Source: Tillandsia leiboldiana (lineage: Eukaryota > Streptophyta > Magnoliopsida > Poales > Bromeliaceae). From it: a stretch of 64,000 nucleotides of DNA. The translations under genes and the position numbers were made by a program. This document shows positions 55,041-64,000 of this stretch, piece after piece. Under the pieces are notes generated by a model. That model saw nothing but the letters and a program-made list of their open reading frames with translations. It did not search any database and was not told where the DNA came from. Position 1 is the first letter of the stretch. The number at the start of each line of letters is the position of its first letter. Where the stretch lies: NCBI GenBank assembly GCA_029204045.2, contig CM055066.1:45150342-45214341 (forward strand), read 5' to 3'.

Positions 55041-56558
55041 GATAAATTGTTAATTTTCAAAGATTTGAAAAATTGTACCCAAACAATCATAATCATGTAG
55101 AGAGACTAAGAATCAAATTAGTTTTGCAAAAGGACTTTTAAAAATAGATCAATTGCATGATTTTCGAAAATCCCCATTATATGCCGTAAAACCGAATTTT
55201 TGAAATCGAAGACCAAAAATCCGTTTAACTTGGGAATACCTAGCATATAATCAAAACTAATCTACCCAGAGTTCTAATTTCAAAAGAAATTTGATCAAAA
55301 ACCATCCACAAACGAAATCGATCCAAGAAATTCATCATGTTTGAGGAGGAAAAAGAAAAACGGTGAAAAACCGAGATTTTGATCAATAAAACTTACTTGT
55401 ATTCGAAGAACTTGAGTTTGGAAAGCTCCAAGGTGCAATAGTTCTAGAGAGAGAGGCTCTAGAGACTTGAGAACAAAAGATTAAGGTAAAAGAAATCAAA
55501 ACCCTCTTGTTCTTATTAAAACCCTAGCCGTGATCCGGATCGGATCGAGATTTCGATCTGGATCGGCCAGCCGCAGGAAGAAGCCTGCGTTCGGGATCCG
55601 GATCACCTTGCCCGATCCGGATCGGCTCCAACTTTTTCTTCAGAAAAATTTAGAAAAATTTCATAAGATCCAGAAAAAGTATGTAAGCACAATTGTGTAT
55701 CAACTTTAAACAAAAATCATCGTTTCATACAACAAGAATTAGATTATGCCAAATCTATCAATAATATCCAAAAATGAAACGAGAATTTACAAAAATTAAA
55801 TCCCTTAAAGTTGAACACCTTCAATTACATCTAACTTGATCTTATGAGTAATGCCTTTATCAAATCATCAATTCAGTAAAGAAAATGAAATACAAAGATC
55901 AATAGATGTTTGAAATCCCAAATATGGTAGATAATTTATCTAGACAATCTGTTGAAGAGAGTGGCTCTTTGAGCATCTTTCTTTAAAAAACCACCTTATA
56001 CCAACCTTGAAATTTGACGGAGTCAAGTATTTCAACATGCATTTTACTTAATCAAAAATTGGACAACCATGCTTGGTATACATGTGGTAGCTGCACACAA
56101 TACTCGGACGACCGAGGTGGTAGCTCTTTCCTCTATGTGGTGGTAGTTTTCACACTCCTCATGGGATGTAACTCTTTCCACATCTTTTGAGCATTTTACA
56201 TTTCTTTGACTCCCCCTCAATTGGCTATCAATTATTTAAGATATAAAGTATTCAACCAAAAATTGATCTCGATTTCATACTCGACTAAGCAGTCAAATAA
56301 GATAATAACTATACCAAGAGATCATTGAGAGAGAAATTGACTTTGATCACTCAGAAGATGATTTAATTAACATAAATGATCATTGCAACAGTGAAATATT
56401 ATGATGGCAAAAGCATAATAAATTTCTAAATGTGCGAAAAGATGCAATTAAAGTCAATTATGATCTATGCTCAATTAATGTCCAATGTACAAACATAGAT
56501 AATGAACAAAACAAAACAAAAACAAAACCTATCCTAAGCAAAGGTTTCAAAAAGAAGT
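55041..56558 (-). other. Copia-2 spacer between pol and ORF3, with possible ORF3 leader
   Basis: AT-rich, no ORF. The part at 55950-56200 matches copia-1 at 870-1170. Nearer ORF3, the minus strand shows an ATCCGGAT palindrome cluster (55528-55626), a CT-rich stretch (about 55443-55465) and a good splice donor, CAA|GTAAGT, at 55396-55391. A possible acceptor, TTCACAG, at 55021-55015 would join just before the Met18 codon of ORF3. Confidence 0.5.
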
Positions 56559-57948
56559 TTATTTCAAGGAAAGCATTCCAATTGCTTTTCGCAAATGAAT
56601 AAAACGTTTTTGACCCAAAGGTTTTGTTAGAATGTCAGCTAATTGATCCTCAGTTGAAATATATGAAAGTTGAAGAGTATTTGATTCAACTAGCTCTCTA
56701 AGAAAATGATATCTAAGTTCAATATGTTTTGTTCTAGAGTACAACACAGGGTTTTTAGAAATGTTAATTGCACTTGTGTTGTCACAAAGAATTGTTACCG
56801 AAGATGCTGAAATCCGGAAGTCGCTCAACACACTTTTCATCCAAATGAGTTGGGTTGAACAACTACCCGCTGAAATGTATTCCGCTTCGGCAGTCGAGAG
56901 TGCTATGCAATTCTGCTTTTTACTGTGCCATGCAACAAGGCAATGGCCAAGATAGAAGCATGCACCACTCGTGCTTTTCCGATCATCCACTGATCCTGCC
57001 CAATCGGCATCTGAGTATCCAACAATATCCAAACTAGTTCCCATAGGATACCAAATTCCGAAATTAATTGATCCTTTGATGTACCGGATGATCCTTTTCA
57101 CCGCTTTCAGGTGAACCTCCTTTGGTGCTGATTGATATCTCGCGCAAATCCCAACACTAAAGGATATATTCGGGCGACTAGCCGTGAGGTAAAGTAGACT
57201 TCCAATCATACTTCGATACAGTTTCTCGTCTACATTCTCACTTTGTGATTCACTTCCAAGTCCCTTGTGGCTAGTTCCCATTGGAGTCGAAAAATCCTTC
57301 GAATTTTCTAAGTCATACTTTTTAACCAACTCCATTGCATACTTGGATTGACTCAAGTGAATACCTTCATCATTTTGTTTAATTTGCAATCCAAGGAAAT
57401 AAGTCAATTCGCCCATCATGGACATCTCAAATTCGCTTTCCATGGTCTCCGCGAATTTAGAAGTATCATTATCTCTTGTTGCGCCAAATACAATGTCATC
57501 GACATAGATTTGTGCTACAATGAAATTGCTTTGATAATGCTTCACAAAGAGAGTCCTGTCAGCTCCCCCTCGAGTATAGCCCTTCTCCAAAAGGTGCTTT
57601 GTCAGCCTTTCGTACCATGCTCGCGGTGCTTGTTTCAGACCGTAAAGAGCCTTTTTCAAACGAAAAAACATGGTTAGGTTGTTTATGGTCTACAAAACCT
57701 TTCGGTTGAGCCACATAAACTTCCTCATTTAAAAACCCATTTAGAAACGCGCTCTTAACGTCCATTTGAAATAATTTGATTTTAAAATGACAAGCAATAG
57801 CAAATAGTATACGAATGGACTCGAGTCTAGCTACAGGGGCGAATGTTTCATCAAAGTCTATACCTTCTACTTGAGAGTAGCCTTGAGCAACTAATCGTGC
57901 CTTGTTCCTGATGATAGTACCATCCTCATTTTTCTTGTTCTTGAAAAT
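56559..57948 (-). pseudogene. Copia-2 reverse transcriptase and RNase H, one frameshift
   Basis: RNA-dependent DNA polymerase plus RNase H of Ty1/copia type. From 57948 downward the frame reads the RT fingers (RNKARLVAQGYSQVEGID, FDETFAPVARLESIR, MDVKSAFLNGFLNEEVY). An extra base in the A6 run at 57663-57668 (T6 in the coding sense) shifts the frame. The rest is open from 57671 (RLKKALYGLKQAPRAWY), with catalytic YVDD in AQIYVDDIVFG, then RNase H (YSDADWAG, KSTSG, LSTAEAEY, CDNTSA, KHIELRYHF) and a normal C terminus (LADILTKPLG). All catalytic residues survive; the frameshift is the only defect in this part. It could be a sequencing slip in a homopolymer. Confidence 0.9.
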
Positions 57949-59106
57949 TCATTTGGTACCTATCACATTATGTTGCTTTGGAGGCTTCGTTAATTCCCAG
58001 ACTTTGTTTTGCTCAAATTGATGGAGCTCTTCCTGCATTGCTTTAATCCAGTAGTCATCCTGAAGAGCTTCATCTATGTTCTTTGGTTCGATTAAAGATA
58101 CGTAGCAAGCGAATCCACAAACCAACTGCCTCCGAGTTCTAACTCCTTCTTGTGGATCTCCAATAATATTCGATTCCGGATGATCCTTGGAGATTCGTAG
58201 CGTTTGTTGAAACGGAGTACTCGGAGGTATATGAGATGATTCCTGCACATCAGATAAACTTGAAGAACCATTAGATGCATCATTAATATTGGAAGTATTA
58301 TTATGAGAAGATGCAATGGCAGGTGAATCATCATCTAGAGAGATATCGAGGGTAGATTTTCCAGATCCAAAGTGAAAAGCTTCATCTACTTTAACATTTA
58401 TAGATTCTACGATCGTCTTAGATTCCAAGTTAAATACTCGATATGCTCTACTGTTTGTAGAATACCCCAAGAATATCCCTTCGTCACTTCGAGAGTCAAA
58501 CTTTCCAAGATTTTCACGGTCACGTAAAATGTAACACCGACTCCCGAAGATGCGAAAATATTTGATGTTGGGTTTTCTACCACACCATAGTTCATATGGT
58601 GTATTTAACGTTCCCGGGCGCAAATAAACTCGATTAATTGCATAGATTGCAGTGTTCACAGCTTCAGCCCAAAAATGTAGCGGTAAATTCCGGCTGTGAA
58701 GCATAACACGTGCCATCTCTTGAACAACCCTGTTTTTGCGCTCGACAACACCATTCTGTTGAGGTGTATAGGGTGCAGAGAATTCATGCTTAATACCATT
58801 TGAAGTGCAAAAGTCAATGAATTTAGAGTTAACGAATTCTCCACCTCTATCACTTCTAACACGAATGATCTTTTCAATCTTTTCAATCATAATACGAAGG
58901 CAAATCTCGTGAAAAGAATCAAAAGTATCAGCTTTCTCTTTTAAAAATGCTACCCAAGAATACCGAGAGAAATCATCAATCATCAAGAAAATATACCATT
59001 TACCTCCCAAAGATGGTTGACGAGTTGGCCAAAAGAAAGAAAAATAGTCTACATAAACTACACAACATTTAATCGTGGAACGATTAAAGACAAGGAAGGA
59101 TTTCAC
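57949..59106 (-). pseudogene. Copia-2 integrase core and linker, zinc domain missing, nonsense at end
   Basis: Open for 385 codons. The true homology starts near PTRQPSLGGKWYIF (about 59040), the start of the catalytic core. Catalytic Asp in MIDDFSRYSW, Asp in VRSDRGGEFVNS and Glu in NGVVERKNR are all present, followed by the copia C-terminal motif (FGSRCYILRDRENLGKFD, GIFLGYS) and a Ser-rich linker. The HHCC zinc domain and the protease, which should lie between gag and this core, are absent: only about 160 bp separates them. The frame ends at TGA (57949-57951), where Trp is expected after GTK; pol continues in frame past it. Confidence 0.88.
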
Positions 59107-59205
59107 CTTTGCATACCCAAACCTTCTGAGTTTTGGAGTATGTTGGCAATGGTTGAGAAATTTTCCTTGATGAAGACGTTTTGTATGATTGATCTTTTTC
59201 TTTTG

Positions 59206-60290
59206 TCATCGTCTTGTTTGGAGTACTACCAACGTTCTTTTCTTTTGAAGAGTCCTTCTTTGAATTCCGGGGAGTGAACTTATTGGTAGCAGTTGCAAGA
59301 TGTGGTTGATTTGATCTTTGAGCTCCAATCTTGCAATTTCTTTCAATGTGCCCTGCAAAATTACAACGAAAACATACCTTTGTGCTTGACGATTCGAAGA
59401 GGATGAAGTAGGCTTGTTGTCGTTGGTTGTCGTGAATTCCGGTGTCGGAGGAGGAGATACCGACTGAGGCACAAAGACTGTCCCAACCGAACTAAAATTG
59501 TCTTCAGTTCGGTTGTATCCGAGGCCGAACTTGTTTGTTTGACCAAGACCAAGAAGTTTATCCAACTTACTCCTTCCAGAAGAAAATTGCTGTAAGTCAT
59601 CCTTGAGTTGGAAAATGGTCTCTGTCATTTCCAATTTTTCCCGTCGGGCCTCGCCGTAGAGCTTCAAGAAGTAGTTCGCTTTGTTCACCATATCTATATA
59701 ATTCTTCTCGAGTTGCTCATTGGACTCTTGAAGGGAAACATTTGCTTTTATCAGATTATCCCTTTCCACTTCAAGATCGGTCGAGAGAGAAGTTACCCTT
59801 TTTACTTCTTCTTCGAGATCCTGCAATCTCCCTCTCAACCCCTTGTTTTGCTTAGCCGGTTTCTTTGAATCCCGTAAAGGTCTGTGGTAGGCTAGAGCAA
59901 AATCTTCACCTTCCGAATCATCCGATTCGTTGTCCGTTGCAGTCTTTTCAACAGTGGAGTTGGACAATGACTCGGATGTACTTGCCATAAAGCACATGAA
60001 GGGTGAAGATATGGACGCGTGGAATGCCATGGAGCTCTTTTCTTCATCACTTGAAGACGACTCATTTGACGTTGAGTTGTCATCCCAAGTGACGACTTGC
60101 ATCGCCTTCTTCTTTGCCGGATACTTGTTGGGACACTCCGTTGCAATGTGGCCGTAGCCTCGACATTTGAAGCATTGTAGTTGTCCCTCTGAACTTTTCT
60201 TATCCTTTGAGAAGTTCTCTTGCTTTCTTGACTTGTAACTTGAAGTACCCTTGCCTTTGTTCGACTTTCCAAAGGATGGAGATTTACTTG
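59206..60290 (-). pseudogene. gag: Copia-2 gag C-terminal part, cut by LTR D
   Basis: The gag frame is open from the D insertion (60290) downward. It includes a CCHC knuckle (CFKCRGYGHIATECP, about 60175-60130), an acidic Ser-rich stretch, a coiled-coil region (about 59850-59620: LEEEVKRVTSLSTDLEVERD), then the GLGQTNKFGLGYN motif. Just before the second knuckle (CFRCNFAGHIERNC, about 59375-59330) the frame slips, so that knuckle lies in another frame. The N-terminal UBN2 domain lies on the other side of element D, outside the window. It resembles copia-1 gag (CYQCKGYGHISTDC), so the two belong to one lineage. Confidence 0.85.
60286..60290. repeat. Left target site of element D (ACTTG)
   Basis: The five bases before the D LTR start TGTGGTGACC. 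The right copy is outside the window. Confidence 0.55.
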
Positions 60291-60420
60291 TGTGGTGACC
60301 CGGATCTTTGCAGGGCTTCTACAGTGTGACCAGCAGCTTCTGGAAGCCTACGTGGCATGTCGGCGGTGTTCGCGCGCCAATTTGGACACAAGAGATGGAC
60401 TCGGGGCTTAAAATGGATCA

Positions 60421-61085
60421 CGTGGGTAATCGGGGGACCCTGTCGGATGTTTAGAAGAGTTTACGCGCAGAGTGGATATCAAATTTAGGCTCGGCGCGAA
60501 ATTCGGATTAAAAATACCTTTTCGGGAGCCTCCGGCAAATTATAGGATTGGAATTTGGCAAAATGGACGCCGGATTTGGAATCAGCGCGCGAAAACGGTC
60601 AAGATGGGCTATTTACTTGTATTTTTCGGAGCTGCTACAGTAATTTTACTGTTCATCGCCGGAACAGTGTTTCCGGCGATCGCCGGCGGCGGCCGGCAGC
60701 GGCGGGCAGCGGCGGAAGGCGGCGGAAGGCGGCGGAAGGCGCGGGCTGGTGCGCGGTCCACCGCGGAGGGCGTGCGCCGGGAGCGGGCCACGTGGCGCTT
60801 TCCTGTTGGCCGGCGCAGCAGGCGCGGTCCACGGATTTTGGGCCCGGGTGCACGGTGAACCGGGTGGACACGTGGCAGCCGGTTATTGGTGCGGCGTCGT
60901 GCGCGCGGTCCACGCAGGGAGCGGAGCAGGTGACCGGGGCAGGTGGCCGTACTCGCGGGGCAGGCGGGCAGCAGGTGGGCACGGTTCCCGAGGCGTTGAC
61001 GCGGGGGGACCGTGCGTGGGAGTGCCACGTGTCAGCTCGTGGCTGGCTGGCGCCAACCACCCGCACTGTGGACGCGGGCCACGTG
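60421..61085 (+). promoter_or_regulatory. Five CACGTG motifs in the U3 of LTR D
   Basis: CACGTG at 60421, 60789, 60869, 61026 and 61080, all upstream of the TATA box at 61259. More numerous than in A, and mostly in ccacgtgg or ccacgtgt contexts typical of plant G-box/ABRE sites. Confidence 0.5.
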
Positions 61086-61258
61086 GCGCAGCGTGGGTTG
61101 CTGGTTTTGCTGTTTGCTGTTTCGGGGTGACGTGGCGCGCCGTGGTGGATTCGGGCGCTGATGGACGGGCCGAATCGGGCGCACTGTGTGCGCCCAAAAA
61201 GTTTCGGGCGCCCGAAAGTTGGGACACAATGGGAATTTTTCCAATTGTTTCCTCAGCC

Positions 61259-61266
61259 TATAAATA
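61259..61266 (+). promoter_or_regulatory. LTR D TATA box
   Basis: TATAAATA in gcctataaataggc, same context as 4694-4701. Confidence 0.7.
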
Positions 61267-63110
61267 GGCAGCCCGAGCCCTCTTCTTTGGCTCTTTTCTC
61301 TCAGCCCACGCACCATCTGCCCGAGCACATTGAAGAAGACTTATTCATCTCTTAATTCTTGATCTTCCTGCCAAGTTCTACGATTTTAGGAGCACGCATC
61401 CCGAGGTTCTGGATTTTACGGCGCGGCGCGACGTTGCATTCCTGTGTTCTTCTTCGTCGCAGCGGCAGTGTTTTGACTCCCCTGGGCTACCCCGAGATCC
61501 TTTTTCTGTGATTCTTGCACCGACGGACTCCTAAGAGGTAGGGCTTCATCTTTCGTTTTGATCGTGCTTTCCCATTGCGAGTTTTTGGCACGGATCCCGA
61601 GGCAACACTGTGACCTATTTTCTGTTTGGCTTTGTGGGACAGCATCGAGGTGTTTTGGCCATATCTTTGCGCACGAGCGTCAGACGGAAACGAGCTTATA
61701 CAACTCTTTCATCTTCAGATCGCAAGGAATGCGTTTGTATTTTTCTTGGATTTTTCTGAGATTTCATCAGAGGTGAAAATCACTGTTTCTCTGTGTACAG
61801 TGCTACAGTCTTTTTGTGCTGAAATCTTGTGAGTGTACCACCTTGTCGAATTTATATCTTGGCTTACCGAACTCAGATTTGGGCGTGCAAGCTACCGTTG
61901 CGAAGCTAGCGACGCGTGGATCGCGATGATATTTTTCTGGGAATTTTCTGGGCTCTTGCTGTAGGTGAAAATTAAGCATTTCTGGGACTGTTGTGGTAAG
62001 TGTGTGTGAGAGCAGATTTTGGAATGTATGTGTAATAATGGACTTTGTATTGTGCCAGGAGAGTTACGGGTGTGCTGAACTTATTGGAGCAAGGGTTTAG
62101 AGTTATCTGGTGTTTTCAGCTGTTGGGCTTTGGACAGTCAGCTTTTCAGGTGGGTGCCTTATTCCCGGAACCGGTGGACGGTTCTCTATATTGTTATATG
62201 TTGGCATTGCATGCAGGTGTACGGTACAATAGCTGGAATTGATCGGTAAGTTTAACAGTGAGGATTTTATGGAAATTGCAAGTGAATTTCTCATAGTATG
62301 ACAATGGTATAATCAAATATTCATGTTGGTGATTAGTGGAAGCCCACCTAAGGCAAGGTTACCATATATGATTAATTATCATGCCATATTAGCACATAAC
62401 CTTCTATGAGGCTGGTTTATGCATTGGGATAGGATTATGTAGTTATGTGCAGGTTCTACTCTGAGGAGCCGTTTTGGATTGAGGATTATGGACAGGTATG
62501 GTCATTGATAATTTCGGCATGAGGTTTATCTTTCTTTATTTTGCTTTGAGGACAAATGCATGCTTGTATGGACATATGTGTATGGACATATAGTTAGGCC
62601 ATCTTTTACTGCTGCACTACATATAGGAACTTGACTTAGGAGAAACCATGTTATTCCTTTCTCCTTCTTGTTAGTCAGGCGGTCTGTGTTGCTCGGGTGC
62701 GAGCAGGGGTCTGGGGTAGTGTAGCAGGGACATTGGTGACAAGGACGGGTTGTGCTAGATTGCGGCTGGCAGGGTTTTGGCGGTGACCGCGGACTTTGGG
62801 CGGTTGACCGGAGGTCGGTTATAGTACTTTGGTTATGGACGGCAGGGTATTGCGGCAACCGCGGATATTGGGCGGTTGACCGGATATTTATTGATGTATC
62901 AGATTGGGTATTAGACTTTCCCCTAGTGGATGGAGTTTCCACTTATCATTTACTGTTGTATCCGTGTAGGGATCGGGTTTCCCTTTAGTGGACGAGTTTT
63001 CCCACTTTGATCAGAGTCATGATCCAGTCCTGCTACATCATATTACTTTCAGCTACTTACTTTACTCGTGTGGGTCGCTCCCCTCGAGTACCACTCCGGA
63101 GTGTGCGTCA

Positions 63111-63347
63111 GACAGACTTTGAGTCCTTGAGACTCCTTTGCTTCGGTGTTATGCATCAGCTGGCATACCCGTTGCGGCAGGCAGAGCCAGACAGACTTTG
63201 AGTCCTTGAGACTCCTTTGCTTCGGTGTTATGCATCAGCTGGCATACCCGTTGCGGCAGGCAGAGCCAGACAGACTTTGAGTCCTTGAGACTCCTTTGCT
63301 TCGGTGTTATGCATCAGCTGGCATACCCGTTGCGGCAGGCAGAGCAG
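63111..63347 (+). repeat. 79-bp direct tandem repeat, three copies
   Basis: gacagactttgagtccttga begins at 63111, 63190 and 63269; copies are essentially identical. It sits where gypsy A has its ggcgcggttattgcccg repeats, so this LTR position is prone to tandem duplication. Confidence 0.93.
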
Positions 63348-64000
63348 GCAGTACCAGTGTCTACAGGTGGTCGGATTGGGTTATTTAGGCAGGCTTCTAG
63401 ACACTGATGCATACTTTCAATTGTGTTTAGACCAGTACTAGTGTTGTTGGGAACCGTTCGGGGTTTGACGGCGGTCCCGTGGTCGTTGCGAGTTCTTTGA
63501 CCTTTGAGTGAGAGGTTGAGCATCTTGAGTCTATCCGTATTGAGAGAGAGAGCATGGATTATGACTATAGCCTGCATGAGCCACTACTCAATAGCGAGTT
63601 AGTCCGTTTGGACGCCCTACGTAATTCCTGCCCGTCAGCGGGAGGTGGTTGTAGGTGGGCGCAGGTTTGACTGGACCCGATGTGGCAGTCAGCTCGATTG
63701 GGTCGATTGAGCACCTCGTGTGCGAGTGTTGCATATATTTATCAGAGTTTCCCCATTTGAGCATTCAGATAGAGGCATGGTAGCTGTAGAGTGTCATCTA
63801 CTTCTTCTTTAAGTCTTACTGCATTAGTTATCTTTTGCCTCTAGTAGTCTTGGTGGGCAGATCGTCGGGCCTATTGGCGATACCCACTGAGAACTCCCTT
63901 TTTGCGTAGTTCTCACGCCCGTCGGGGGTTTTCCCCCTTTTGTCCTTTCTCTCCCTTGTTTTGCAGAGTCTTGGCGGGTGTTGTCGTTTCTGCGGTTGCT

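Larger units (their letters stand above)
51583..60290 (-). mobile_element. Copia-2: SIRE/Maximus-like Ty1/copia element with extra ORF3, interrupted by D
   Basis: Minus strand. The 3' LTR is 51583-52870 and the purine tract 52871-52885. ORF3 is 53577-55040, then a spacer, RT/RNase H (56559-57948), integrase core (57949 to about 59050) and gag (59206-60290, cut by LTR D). The 5' LTR and gag start lie outside the window. The target site GATAC is at 51578-51582. Protease and the integrase zinc domain are absent between gag and the integrase core, one nonsense codon and one frameshift affect pol, and gag has a frameshift. So it is a defective copy of an element type with an additional 3' gene. 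Confidence 0.88.
60291..64000 (+). mobile_element. Element D: 5' LTR of an A-like gypsy, running off the window
   Basis: Starts TGTGGTGACCCGGATC and follows the gypsy A LTR in layout but with strong divergence: shared start (gaccagcagct), tataaatagg box, ggttgaccggatatttat, the cagcctgcatgagccactactc block, and tacccactgagaactccct. The window ends at the point equal to about 7160 in A, so roughly 0.4 kb of LTR is missing. It is inserted in the copia-2 gag. It could be a solo LTR or a full element. Its short ORFs are not genes. Confidence 0.85.

Noticed and set aside
63111..63347. CRISPR-like array
   Set aside because: Units are directly adjacent 79-bp copies without unique spacers, inside a plant LTR.

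Overview
This window is plant nuclear heterochromatin made almost entirely of nested LTR retrotransposons. I see no host gene, tRNA, rRNA, CRISPR array or prokaryotic feature. The plant origin rests on Ty3/gypsy chromovirus elements (gag, protease, RT, RNase H, integrase and a C-terminal chromodomain-like segment, TGGTATCAGAGC primer sites, LTRs of 2-4 kb) and SIRE/Maximus-like Ty1/copia elements (UBN2-type gag, an extra ORF after pol, a purine tract AAAGGGGGAGAT). The species cannot be named from the sequence.

Layout. (1) 1-3527 with 3528-3782 and 14734-15716: copia-1, minus strand, with gag only, running off the left edge. (2) 3783-14728: gypsy A, plus strand, inserted in the copia-1 5' LTR with a perfect CAAAC target duplication; its LTRs are 3.8 kb and its pol is decayed. 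(3) 15717-17408: internal fragment of an older A-family copy (A2). (4) 17409 onward: gypsy B, inserted in A2, with 3.5-kb LTRs and a deleted pol. (5) Gypsy C, inserted in B just after the B chromodomain (target duplication GTTGT), encodes near-intact gag and pol. (6) The B 3' LTR (48616-51582) is cut by copia-2 (51583-60290, minus strand), which has integrase core, RT/RNase H and a third ORF. (7) Copia-2 is cut at 60290 by an A-like 5' LTR (D), which runs off the right edge. The nesting A2 > B > copia-2 > D is four levels deep.

The assembly looks faulty. A 100-N gap at 31857-31956 separates two contig ends that contain the same DNA: 16611-31856 matches 31957-about 47206 in order and orientation, differing mostly by small indels. 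Elements B and C therefore appear twice, and the real locus is probably about 15.3 kb shorter. The frameshifted gag-pol at 26408-31251 and the nearly intact one at 41756-46594 are best read as one gene, the former spoiled by consensus errors near a contig end.

Functionally, C is the only element here that could supply gypsy proteins; A, B and copia-1 look like non-autonomous passengers mobilised in trans. The points most worth following are: ORF3 of copia-2, with a plant-transposon-type domain, a hydrophobic N terminus and a possible spliced leader; a 94-bp GC-rich array present in one C LTR and absent from the other, lying inside a candidate leader intron; clustered CACGTG boxes upstream of the TATA box in A and D; a shared hairpin before the 3' LTR in A, B and C; and modular sharing of LTR segments between B and C. 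I found no sign of a non-transposon novel system.
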